Origin: Spirometra erinaceieuropaei | Lineage: Eukaryota > Platyhelminthes > Cestoda > Diphyllobothriidea > Diphyllobothriidae | Length of the DNA stretch: 64,000 bases | Direction: 5' to 3' | Assembly (NCBI GenBank): GCA_902702965.1 | Contig: CACRXP010000012.1 | Coordinates: forward strand, 1,728,684-1,792,683 | In this document: positions 33,368-44,529 of the stretch, one piece after another | Layout of the letters: each line of letters begins with the position of its first letter | How positions within the stretch are numbered: position 1 is the stretch's first letter | The notes under the pieces: model-generated | Database searches by the model: none | Told to the model about the DNA's origin: nothing | What the model saw: the letters and a program-made list of their open reading frames with translations, nothing else | Position numbers and translations under genes: made by a program

Positions 33368-36188
33368 AGATGCTGTATTGGAATGTGCAGAGCATGTCTA
33401 ACAAGATGGATGAACTCAGGACTCTGATCGACGAACACACGCCAGATATCATCGCCTTGACAGAAACATGGCTTTCTGAAGCTATTGGAGACCATGAGGT
33501 ATCCCTCAGAGGCTACCAACTGTTCAGATGAGACAGGAGAAGCCGAGGAGGAGGGGTCGCTGTCTATGTTAGCTACAACATAACCGCGGTCCCTGAGCAT
33601 AATCCAACAACAACAGCGGAAGTGGAATTCTTATCTTTAACTATTTCCACTAAATACGCCAGGCCGCTGACGTTTGCAGTTGTGTATCGTCCCCCAAACC
33701 AGATTTTCGAATACGATAGCCTTCTCCTAAGGGAGCTGAACAAGATCTGCTCGAACAGAGACGTCTTTATTGTCGGGGACTTTAACGCCCCCAATATCGA
33801 CTGGCAAGCTTGGACGGTTTCGGGTCCATTGAACACATTTGTACAACATTTGCTTGAATTGGCAGCAGAAAAACTACTTTTCCAGAATGTAACTCTCGGA
33901 ACACGTGTTAGGGAAGGGAAACGCTCAAATTGCCTCGACCTGGTGCTCACTCGAGATGAGGAGACTGTGCTGGATATACAAGATCTCCCGCCAATTGGTG
34001 CTAGTGATCATATTGTGATGCTCTTCGAGTATTCCATGTTCTCCCAGCCAAATTCACCTGAACAGTTACAAGCAAATATCTGGAAGGGGGATTTTTCTTG
34101 CATGCGAACGCAAGTCTCAGCAATACCGTGGACAACCACATTGCAGGGAACAGTTAATGACTATTGGAGCACGTTCAGCTCACTGGTCAAAAGAATCGTT
34201 GATCTAAACTGTCCACTCAGACGAAAAAAAACAAGCAACCATCCGCCGTGGATAAACCGGAAACTTCAAACCGCGTTTAAGAGGAGAAATAAAGTGTGGA
34301 GACGCTATCGACAAACAGACAGTTCTGAAGACCTGAAGGAATACAAGCGACAGCGGAATGCGTGTAAACGCGAGGCTCATAGACTTCGAAGCAACTATGA
34401 GCTGTGCATATTACAAAATTCCTTGGAGCATCCTAAAATCCTCTATAGTTACATACATAATTGACAGAGCAATCGTGAACCGATTCCAGCGCTAAGATCC
34501 CAAAACGGAGTAATTAAGACAGATGACCACCTGAAAGCATCAGCCTTCTCCAATTTCTTTCAGTCGGTATTCACTCATGAAACAAACCCTCCTGCCATGC
34601 CTTACGTAGACCAACGACAAAATTCTTCCTGTCCTGCATTGGAAGACAATCCTTTCTTCTCACCCACGTTGATAAGGACCAACCTACGCCGGCTGAAACC
34701 TGCGAAATCACCTGGTCTAGATGAAATCCATCCACTTGTCCTCCGAGAATTAGCTGATGTACTCTGTGAGCCGGTGTCCATGATATTTCGGAAGTCCATG
34801 GACGAAGGCGTACTGCCAGAGGAGTGGAAAACGGCCCATATTTCTCCAATCTATAAAGGAGGATCCAGGCTGGAACCCGAAAACTACCGTCCTATGAGTT
34901 TAACCTGCATTGTATGCAAGGTAATGGAACGACTTATTAAAGGGCATTTAATGTCGTATCTGGAGCAGAGGGACCTGTTATGTGCTGCTCAGCACGGATT
35001 TCGTCGTGTTCACTCCGTCTTACAAGCAGTCTTTACTCTCAGGATAAGTGGACAAGAGCCATAGACCAGAGCCGTCCAGTGGACGTCATCTTCTTTGACT
35101 TTAAGAAGACGTTTGATAGCGTTTCTCATGGACGACTCCTACAGAAGATTTGGGAGTGTGGAACACAGGGCAGCATTTTTAATTGGATTAAAAGTTTCCT
35201 GTCATGCAGGCTCCAAAAAGTCATCGTTGGTGCCACTACATCCGAATGGGTGCCATTAAAAAGCGGCGTTCCGAAGGGCTCAGGCTTGGGTCCTCTCCTC
35301 TTCCTCATCTATATAAATGACTGTCCTGCAGACCTTGAATGCGATGGCATCATGTTTGCAGATGATATAAAGATCTGGAAAACAATCAGCTGCGTTGAAG
35401 ACGCGCAAAAGCTACAGGAAGATGTGAATAAGCTGGCTGCGTGGTCCAACAAGTGGCTTCTAGCGTTTAACGTATCCAAGTGTGTAGTCTTGCGACTAGA
35501 ATCTGGACGGAGGCGCTTCCCAAAACATCAATACACAATAAATGGGGTTCCACTAAAAGAAGTGGACACGCACAAAGACCTGGGTCTCTGGACATGCTCA
35601 AACTTGCTGCCCTCTCAGCACTGCAAAAGAGTCGTCCAAAAGCCAACCAGCATCATGCACTGGATTAGGCTTGTCTTCAAAATCTTTCCTCCAGAACTCT
35701 TCTCACAGATATTCGGCACGTTCGTCCGAGCGCACTTGGAATACGGAATGCCATCATGGATGCCCTGGATGAAGAAAGACAGTGATGCCATAGAGCAGGT
35801 GCAACGACGGGCCACAAAACTGGTGGACGTTCTCAGGACTCTGTCATACCCAGAAAGACTGATCCAGTTAAATTTATTCCTCCTATCCTATAGACGAATG
35901 AGGTGTGACCTGTTATGGACATTCCGCATTATCGACGGGCATGAATGTTCGCTCAAAACTGACGACTTCTTTGAATTCACGACCACGAGTCACCTGCGCG
36001 GTCACCCGTACAAAGTCAAGTGGGAGCGTACACGCTTAGACAATCGGAAGTTTTCCTTCAGCCAGCGTGTTGTTCGACCATGGAACTCACTCCCAAGTGA
36101 AATAGTGACATCTGGTACAATCGTTGTATTCAAAAGGCAGCCGGATCGTTTGATCTTTGATAAACGACGACTTTCACAACAGCCATAA
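33313..36188 (+). pseudogene. LINE ORF2 endonuclease-RT (family C copy 2)
   Basis: The endonuclease reads MLYWNVQSMSNKMDELRTLI (Met at 33370, the likely real start), IIALTETWLSEA, VVYRPPNQIF, VGDFNAPNIDW and ASDHIVML. The RT reads KSPGLDEIHPLVLREL, YRPMSLTCIVCKVMERLI, DVIFFDFKKTFDSVSHGRLL, KGSGLGPLLFLIYINDC and FADDIKIWK. The C-terminus is RPWNSLPSEIVTS. Breaks are TGA at 33529 (copy 1 has Cys TGT there), TGA at 34462 and a frameshift near 35000-35040. Everything downstream to 36188 is open. The active-site DD is intact. Confidence 0.92.
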
Positions 36189-36734
36189 ATTTCGTTTCTT
36201 TATTTCATCCCTACTTAACACATCTCTGACTTTTAATGAAATGTCTCCTCTCAAACTATGCAAATGACTGCACTTTACGCTGATTGTATATAAATGCATT
36301 TAAAATTTCATATATACACTGAGAAGACCGCCTGCAGCACCCTTCGCAGTCCCGTATTGTGAAAAAGGTTTACGTGAACAAATATGTTACTGACAAAATG
36401 TTAGTAAGATGTACATTTAACATTTATGTTTTATGTATCGTTTTCAATAGGGTCATCAAGGGCATTGCCTATTACCCTAAAATACACTATTATTATTACA
36501 TCATTATTATTCTTAAGTTATAGAGTTGCCTACGCTGATTTTTTGCTAATGAATGACGGTGGGAGATGGGTTCCGGCACAGTGAATGATTTGGTTTATTT
36601 TCCTTGTCGACGTGTACTAGAACAGGGACGGTTCCTTCGTATTAGTAGACGCTGACTATAGAAACGGCTGAACATGAGAATATGGACACCCAGCATACTA
36701 CAGACGACATCATACTAATTCTGTGTCCTAACGT

Positions 36735-36795
36735 TCATTCGAACGCTAACCTTTAACCTAACCCTAAACCTCCTAATCCCAATTACCCCTGAAAT
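36735..36795. repeat. Short degenerate telomere-like stretch
   Basis: Contains AACGCTAACC, TTTAACCTAACCCTAAACC and CCTAATCCC in one orientation. It lies about 250 bp after LINE family C copy 2, as the longer tract at 18040 follows copy 1. Confidence 0.6.
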
Positions 36796-39700
36796 TTGGG
36801 TCAGGGTCAAATGTGCTACGGGGAGAGGGGTTCATATTCCTGTGTCCGGTCAAAAAATATAATAGACCAAATGAGACACATCAGCTACCCCCATTTGGTT
36901 TAATTCACGAGTCGCAGCGGTTCCCGATGTGTGGTCTCGGCAATCAACCAATCTAAACCATCAAATTTCTTATAAGTCTGACTCTGATTTTTACTTTGCG
37001 AAGTGCTGGATTGTGTGAGAAGGTCAAGTCTGAAGACCGCAACCTCATTGATCTCTCTCGGACATCTAGTATGGAGTAAGAGACCAAGATGCTGAAAATA
37101 AATAGTATTTAAGCACAGTTCAATGCTGCTTTTAACCAGCTCTAATGGGAGATCCGGGTGACATGTGGGGAAAGTTATGTCAGTTGAGACACCTTTGTCT
37201 GATCAGGGTTTAACTGGCATTTGTATTCTTCTCTTACCAGTGAAGAGCCCGTGTCCATATCAAATACTGCTTCCACCTATCACAAATGGCATCAGCGACA
37301 TTTCTTGAATCCGGACAAGCCATATCGGTTTGCTCTCTCTGAAAATCTCAAAGTCAAACAGTTGTGGACGTTGAAAATTCCAACTCTGTCGCTGCGTTTG
37401 GATTGACTGTGAGATAGACGTCCATTTTGAACATGAGAAATTTCAAGTCCTCTGTACTTGAAGTTGACACGAACGAACTAATCTGCCTCAATGACATCGT
37501 AGGTGCTATTCGTCTACCTCCGACGATCGTCGACAACGAACCGAATAAACACAACTCCCTCTCATTCAATATATAGACCTAATACCTTCGGTCCAAGAAC
37601 CACATAATATTTCGGCGGACTTTATTGACCTCTCTTTCATCCTTTCCAGATGATCAATTAATCGGTGATCTATATAATCTCAGTAACCTTTCTGGAAGGC
37701 TTGCGTGATCCTTGTAATGTTGACGATTAACGCACATGTGGGTGCAATCAGTACACCGGACGCAGGCGGGATTTACTTCAACTTCAGGCCTTTTCTCGCT
37801 TTCTGTGAATATAAAGGCTTGATGTCCGGATGCGAATATACCAAACACACAAATCTTGATGGAAATGAAAATATCACAAGAAATCTACAGGCACATTTAT
37901 AGAACTCTAAAATCCCTACTGTCGGCGGCACGGTTTCAGGCGACGACGCAAATTACACTTCCTAAGTGAGATTTTCAATTTTATAAACTGTGCGTCTCTG
38001 CCAAGTAAACCGAATAATTCTTCTATCTTGTCCAGTGGAGATTGGCTTTCACGGGTCTCCATAGCTACATTATGGCAGGGTGACCCCACCAGGTAGTCTA
38101 GGGATCTTACTGGCATCTGGGGCATATGAGACGCCGGACAAATCGTGCTTAGTCTCCTGAAATTTGACAAATCATGTATAAAAATGGGTATAAAATTCTC
38201 GAAACCATCCAAATTACTGATCGGAGCATTAAGGTACTAGGCGTCAGGACAATTACCATCCGAGGTCAAATTGTTTGTTGACTCTAGTCAAACTTAAGCG
38301 GAATTATTTAGGAGAATTTAAGAAGTCTCATTTTTCACACAGACCTTCAAACTGAAGACAATCTAAGCATCAGCACCTATGGGAATACTGGAAAACGTTT
38401 CTCAAATTCTGCGTATTTTTTAACCTAGAATGTTCCTACGGCGAGCGAGAGTTATGCAATGAGAACAACTTTACAAAACATCTCTAATCATTCGGAAATC
38501 GTCCCGAGCGCATCGACAAAACTCCCAATTACTGATGAACGACATACGGTAAAACGAAAACGCCTTAGTTATATTGCACTGTTTAGAAATAACATATTTT
38601 AAGAGAGGCGAAAAATACCAAAACGCGAATGATCTTGTCAACTAAATAAAGTCAAATGTTAGAAGTACATAGAGCGTGTTCATACAAATAACTGGACAAA
38701 TAAACAACGTAATTAGAATAGCGTTTAATCCCTTTCTGTTTTTGAAGTTTAAAGTATATATCCCTCAATGAATTAATGTGCTATGCGGTATGACCATTAC
38801 TCGAATGTCTAATATTTGGTGATCTACCCCAAAATGGGGACACGAAGATTCTATGAATTATCCCGTCTTGTTGCCGTTGCCAATGGCGGAGCAAACTCTG
38901 CTTTCTCTCACGGACTGAGAGATAATAAGAATGAAGTGTTCAATAAGACCATGTGCCTAGAGACCGATCCAAAACGGCAAAACTGGAATAGAATTAACAG
39001 ATGCAATTTAAGGCATACCATTTTCGACGCATTGAGACAATTTTTTACCAAATTTTTATGTGGTCTTGACGACGTTGAATTCCTTTGAGTTTCAGAGTGT
39101 CCTTGCAATTTCGGTGAGTACTATACCTTCCTTAATGTCCTCAGTTCACCTGGATTTTGTGCAGTCGACTGAGAGAATTTGCAGAAATATCGGGCTCTTG
39201 GGGACTTTCTTTATGCAGATGGCCATTTGACGACCAATCCAAACACGAAACCTCATCTCCGAAAAACAAATGTCCACAAAAAAAATCGGCGAGAAGTATC
39301 TTCTGATAAGCCACCTCATTTTATAAGGGCTTTAGTGAGGTATTTCGCCCACAAATATCTACGTACTTTACCATATGTTCAAAAACTAAAGTCGCCATAG
39401 GATTATGGGTCTTCTTGCGAGTACTTAGGATGTACTCACAAATAGCAGGAAATTGTGAGTGAATTTTAAAAAAGGTCTGTATATAAGCGTCATTACTGTC
39501 TTTCGGGCATAGAGTCGCACAGAATTATAAATCCGATATTTTTAACATCGACATAGATCTGGTTTTTCAAAAATGACCTATTCGTTCGCACGCAGCTGCA
39601 CTTGACTTGCGCAGACCGAAAAATGAATTTACGATTGCAACGGATTTGTTTGATAGAAGTCGCCAGTTGAGATTACTTTCCGCCCGTTTAGGAAAGCTAT

Positions 39701-40115
39701 TAACATAGAAGATATGCAACTGAAAGTGAACGTTGATTTTAACCCACTTTGTAAACAATTCTGCATTAAAAAATTACACTTTACGTAATTATTTCGAGGG
39801 ATATTTTGGCCGAGATTGCTGCAGATTTCTAAATTGTACTATACAAAAATTGTTCGCTTGACTTTTCAATGATCATTGACAACTTTTGATCAAAATTTGA
39901 CTATGGAAAGTCATAATTTCAAGTAACTCTAGATTATCTGTTGAGAAATAAGACCTTTTGACTAGTTGAATAGTTACGCATGCCCGGCCTCTAGTGACCG
40001 TCACCAACATCAAACTGAATCATCTAGAATAGTCTCTAGATTTGTTCGCCTCCTCCGACGTGACCAACTAGACCTGCACCTACTCGGACGTGTTGATAAT
40101 CACGCATACTTCGTA
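36796..40115. other. No recognised gene, AT-rich
   Basis: Several 60-98-codon open frames (37221-37406, minus 38212-37916, 38816-39088, 39179-39400) have no recognisable domain. No repeat copies were recognised before 40116. Confidence 0.35.
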
Positions 40116-40256
40116 CATCTAGGGTAAGGTGACACCATACTAACAGCACAGGTACTAGCCAAAAGCCCATACACGCGTGTTTCGCCGATGTTTTGCCGCT
40201 GCATGGCGCAGCTGCGAGGGGTTCGGCTCGTCAGTGGGTCCCCCAGCATTCCCCGT
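40116..40256 (+). repeat. 141-bp duplicated unit, first copy
   Basis: Base-for-base identical by my reading to 40462-40602: starts CATCTAGGGTAAGGTGAC, contains ACGCGTGTTTCGCCGATG, ends CAGCATTCCCCGT. Both copies carry the same decoy minus-strand frame. Confidence 0.9.
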
Positions 40257-40461
40257 GTGTTTTCTGGTAGATACTCCAATTTAGAAATTGTCACTTTTTA
40301 ATTTCCGGAGAAATTTTGTGCGAAGTAGGAGTAGATCAGTATATTCAAGGTCTATAGGCACAGACCGAGGATTTTATACATGAATATTTGGGCCAAAGTC
40401 CATCAGCCACAGCGGGTAACCGCGTAATATTCATTAACTGCCTACAGGCAGCTAGTAGTAT

Positions 40462-40602
40462 CATCTAGGGTAAGGTGACACCATACTAACAGCACAGGTA
40501 CTAGCCAAAAGCCCATACACGCGTGTTTCGCCGATGTTTTGCCGCTGCATGGCGCAGCTGCGAGGGGTTCGGCTCGTCAGTGGGTCCCCCAGCATTCCCC
40601 GT
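40462..40602 (+). repeat. 141-bp duplicated unit, second copy
   Basis: Identical to 40116-40256, offset 346 bp. The sequence before it (GGTAACCGCG, then ACTGCCTACAGGCAG) has a diverged match at 48340-48400, and the unit itself has diverged relatives at about 48400-48510 and 50880-51010. It is therefore part of an older dispersed family with a recent local duplication. Confidence 0.9.
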
Positions 40603-41599
40603 ACACGCTGTTTTGCCACACGTAAACGTGCAGAATGTGTAGGTGGTGATTTGCGCAAGAAGTAAACATGACGTATCACGCTATAAATGTCGAAAGATGG
40701 AAGATGGTTGCTATTTTAGAATAACCTAATGAACTTTACCCAACTGATCATGCTTACAAGAGGTCCATTAAACGGAAAGAAATTAAAGACGTCATTAATC
40801 TACTCGAATGAATGGAGGGAATTTACTATGATACTGCTTCTCAAAACGATCTTACACTTCCGATTTCAGTCTTGAACTACACAATGCCCTCTTTCAGGCC
40901 GATAAAGGGGGGAATTCAGTCATCTGTGGACCCGTTCGAGTCACCAGCACTCTAATTCGGAACATTTTGGGTCCGTGATCTGAATGATTCGTCAGAAATG
41001 CACGCCATATCTCTGCATCTGTTTTGGCGGCCTCCTAATCCTTTGCATCGCCTGTCGGTTGATTCTACATGGTAAGCATTCCGTCGTGTTCACAACAGTT
41101 CGCTCGATGCGAGGAGAAATTAAAGTATCGTTCTCCTAGACTGCCTACGCTGCATGCTAGAAAAACTTACCAATTTCCCCTCATAGATGGAAAGTGGAGG
41201 TTTTAAGATGCCGTTCGATAACCTACTGGCAGGTAAAAGAAAGCGCTTTAAGTGTCAGTCAGTTTCATCTTACTCCAGCTTTTTGCTGATAAGACTTCTA
41301 AGTCAGAAATGGCCACTTCAGTGGCTTTCGTCTTTGTCGGAACAATTTTCAGCGTATATTCTTGGTTTCCATGCAACTGCCTGCAAAGATTGTACATCAA
41401 GTCCCATGAAACAACAGTTTGAGTAGCTTCTGTAACCCTATCGATGAGCGCACTTTCAACACAAGTTTATATTCCTGCCATCAAACGGCTGAACCACGGG
41501 CCGTGGCTCAGTGGGCAACAGCTTTAATGGTTAAAGAAAGTGGGCTAGATGGACCAGTTGAGGCAAAACCTGATTTGGGTAGTGCTGGTCGACGATGGT
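40603..41599. other. No recognised gene
   Basis: A short match to the SINE body (AGAAATGGCCACTTCAGTGG and TTTGTCGG, about 41307-41345) is the only thing recognised. A tRNA-like A-box phrase (GGCTCAGTGGGC) occurs at about 41505. Confidence 0.4.
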
Positions 41600-41990
41600 T
41601 AGTAAAAGCAAACAGACGAGTTCCAGGAAGCAGTTCAGAAGAAGATGGTAGCATGGGGAGATCGCGGGTGACCAATAATTCGGCTGACGGCGAGCCTAGT
41701 TGCTGAGTAGCCATCACGCTATGAACCATCAAAAGTGGTTAAATTGCAGAAATTAAGGACGCGGATGCGGACTGACGAGCGATCACCGCATCCAATACGA
41801 CCCACAACGATAAACGCGAGAGTGACTAATTACAGTAGGCATGTGGTTGTGCGGCAACCTCTGTGCCCCTCTCGTCCTTATGTGCGACTGTCTCAGATAA
41901 TGGGCTCTAATAAGAATCCGAAACGTCAGGCCAATAAGCTTCTTCTTCATGCGATCGCATCTTCTTCTGATGGATATAAAGCCAGAAACG
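41600..41990. repeat. Hammerhead-family repeat, decayed copy in two orientations
   Basis: 41600-41660 is a minus-oriented piece (reverse complement of the GGAACTCGCCTGTTCGCTTC block at 58198-58217). 41740-41990 is plus-oriented: ACGATAAACGCGAGAGTGAC, TAATTACAGTAGGCATGTGG, then a decayed core with CAGATAA instead of CTGATGA but an intact GAATCC, GAAACGTC and AGGCCAATAA. Confidence 0.65.
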
Positions 41991-42399
41991 ACCAGCCTGG
42001 TCTTCCTTGCCCTTGTTGAAGCTCCCTTCGGTTTATATGCCTCGTCGCTGTGCGGCTACCCGTGAGGGCTCAACGTTGAGGCTCGAGAAACGGCGGAACG
42101 AAAAGGCCGTAAACCGATCAGCGAAAGCCCTTATGACATAGGTTTGGCGTTGCAACCAATCAGTTAAGCTAACATTATCTTGTTGGGTGGGAGGAAAGAT
42201 ATATGTAAGCATTGTTCTACCAGCCTGCAGATTCAACATGCTTCAGAAACTTGCCTACTGTATCCTATGAATGGAATGGAAACTAGTAGTTAGGATCACA
42301 AAGCTGGGATTCCGAAATTGGGTTCTGTAACCTTCCGGAGGCTAGATATGTTGATAACCGACCACTGCGAACAACTATGTTCGTCGTATGCCCCACAGC

Positions 42400-43140
42400 A
42401 TGGCAGGCGCAGAGGTAGTGACTTGCGTGTAAAATAGTTTATCGTGGTAGTGGACTTGAGTTAAGTCTGTTGCACTCTTTCCACCCTCACCTACCTGGGT
42501 CCGCTGAGACCGGAGGCGGGATCGGTCACAGTGCATGACACCTCTTACCAACCCGTCTACGCGTGCCACACGCTCGGCCGGCATACAGCATACCGATAAT
42601 TCACAGGAGAAAAAAGCCGTCGGCTCAGACAGCATCTGAATAGGAGAGTCATAGTGGTCGCACACAGGAGGATCCACGGCATTCTGAATTTCCATCCTGA
42701 GGGAGGACCGAGTTGTTCCGTCATTTGGATCGCACGTAAATTAGTTTAACGTGATAGCAGACTTGTGCACTCTCTCTTCCCCACTCCCCACCTGGACCCG
42801 GTGTCAAGACGGAGTCAAAAAGGACGAAGGCGAGGTCAGGTGCAGTTGTTGACCGAATCAAACGGCTCGTCTACGCGTGCCGCACACGTCTGGTCCGAGC
42901 GTAAATGGCCAGGTTACCCTACAGGAATAAAGAGTCAAAAAGGACGAAGGCAAGATCGGGTGCAGTTTCTGATCGGGTTAAACAGCTCGTCCCCGCGTGC
43001 CACACACGTCTGGTCCGGGTGCAGTTGGTCAGCTCAGGACCGCACCGAGTGGGAGTCACGTAGATACCACGTTGAGAAGGAGCCAGTGTGGCCTGACTCT
43101 CCGCCCTGAGGTGAGGACCGAGTTAGTCCGTCATTTGGCA
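42400..43140 (-). repeat. Family R repeats with a ~120-bp tandem duplication
   Basis: At least two family R copies (42418-42580, 42740-42900), recognised by the CACCTGGACCCGGTGTCAAG and CGTCTACGCGTGCC blocks. A segment starting AGTCAAAAAGGACGAAGGC is tandemly repeated at 42813 and 42933, a period of exactly 120 bp. The phrase GGACCGAGTT followed by TCCGTCATTTGG occurs at about 42700 and again at 43117. Confidence 0.65.
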
Positions 43141-43583
43141 GTCTCTCACCCAGGGCCTTCAGCGCATCGCAATAGTTTAACTGCGCATCAAACTGTTTAT
43201 GACGAGAAATATGCCCTAAATGTCGTGGAACGGAGTCCCCAGAGTCGGCCTCATTTCCTCTCCTCTCTCCCCGATGCCTGCTGTCCGTCCGAGCATGTCA
43301 GTCATCTAATGGGAGGATTGGCCGCAGGTGTTTGGCGCGACGCCAGCCTGAGTTTGGGCCTGCCGACACAGCCCACGTGTGCGGCGCTCCTTACGAGTGT
43401 GCAGGCTAAATAACGCGTGTCGAACCCGGATCTGGCGCTCGTGTAGGCCCAACGCAACTATCGCACGGCCCGTTGTAAAGGGCGCAAGGATTCCAGAACG
43501 CATCTTAAACATCCTCGTTGGTCAATCGGCAAGTTGCACGCCCTGGGGGGATGGGTAAATGCATATCCGTATTCATGTAGCGC

Positions 43584-44420
43584 TCGAAGCCATCATCAGA
43601 GACAGTTGCAGATAAGGGTAATGGTGGCACAAGGAGTGCAGTATTTATAGCACGTGGCTGCCGTGGGACCGTATGCGCACTGCAATTAACAGTTCTCGCA
43701 ATCACCGTTGAGGTCGTAATTGATGCGGTGAGGGCTTGTCAGCCTGCGTCCGAGTCGTTAATCGCCGTGATTTCGACATCCGTGTTGGATTCTGGTGTGA
43801 CGACTGCTCGACAAATTGGTTCACTGTCACTGGGATAATTGCTCGCCCGCGCCCTTCCCACGTGACTGCTTCCCCTGCCCAGGGGAATCTCAGCACGGAA
43901 TACGGTAACGGGAGGTCATTGCGCTTGTCGGTGGGTTGCGGGCCTGAGAACCATGACTCGAGCAGGTTGTGGTTACCGTTACCGTTACCCCTGCCCACGG
44001 AAAATCTCGGCACGGAACACGGTGACGATAACCACAACCTGCTCGAGTCATGGTTCTCAGGCCCACAACCCATCGACAAGCGCAATGACCACCCGTTACC
44101 GTATTCCGTGCCGAGATTTTCCGTGGGCAGGCGTAGCAGTCACGTGGGAAGGGCGCGGGCGAGCAATTATCCCAGTGACAGTGAGCCAGTTTGCTGAACA
44201 ATCGTTACACCAGCGTCCAGCACGGATGACGAAATCACAGCCATTAACGACTCGGACGCGGACAGACAAGCCATCATCTCATCAATTACGACCCCAACGG
44301 TGATTGCGAGAGCTGTTAATTACAGTGCGCATACGGTCCCACGGCAGCCACGTGCTATAAATATTGCACTCCTTGTGCCACCATTACCCTATCTGCGACT
44401 GTCTCCGATGATGGATTCGA
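43584..44420. repeat. Palindrome: ~392-bp inverted arms, 53-bp spacer
   Basis: The left arm 43584-43975 and right arm 44029-44420 are inverted copies with scattered differences. The inner ends are CTCGAGCAGGTTGTGGTTA and TAACCACAACCTGCTCG. The arms are hammerhead-family repeat sequence, with the motif facing outward on each side. The spacer holds a further inverted copy of a right-arm segment (CGGAAAATCTCGGCACGGA against 44109-44127). Many open frames in this region are shadows of the inverted repeat. Confidence 0.85.
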
Positions 44421-44450
44421 GTGACAATCCGAAACCTCAGGCCAATAAAT
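44401..44450 (+). ncRNA. Decayed hammerhead-like core (right palindrome arm)
   Basis: GTCT, CCGATGA (first box with U4 changed to C), extra T, stem II GGATTC/CAATCC, GAAACCTC, AGGCCAATAAAT. The family architecture is clear, but two core positions are mutated, so it is probably inactive. The left arm (about 43599-43584, minus) keeps CTGATGATGG and loses the rest. Confidence 0.55.
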
Positions 44451-44529
44451 GTCTTGCTCCATTGCTCCCATTCTCGTTTTCTAAACTGCTGCCTGGAACT
44501 CGCCTGTTCGCTTCTATCAGCAATCTTTC

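Larger units (their letters stand above)
32230..36500 (+). mobile_element. CR1-like LINE, family C copy 2 (nearly intact)
   Basis: Carries ORF1 (32432-33367) and ORF2 (33313-36188) plus a 3' UTR ending with AATAGGGTCATCAAGGGCAT, a CCTATTACCCT box that pairs with AATAGGGT, and an ATT/TTA-rich tail. It is collinear with copy 1 at 14200-18020. ORF2 has only two in-frame TGA codons and one frameshift, so this is the younger copy. The 5' limit is a guess. Confidence 0.9.

Noticed and set aside
42813..43052. CRISPR-like or regular tandem array
   Set aside because: Only two diverged units without regular spacers; the genome is eukaryotic.
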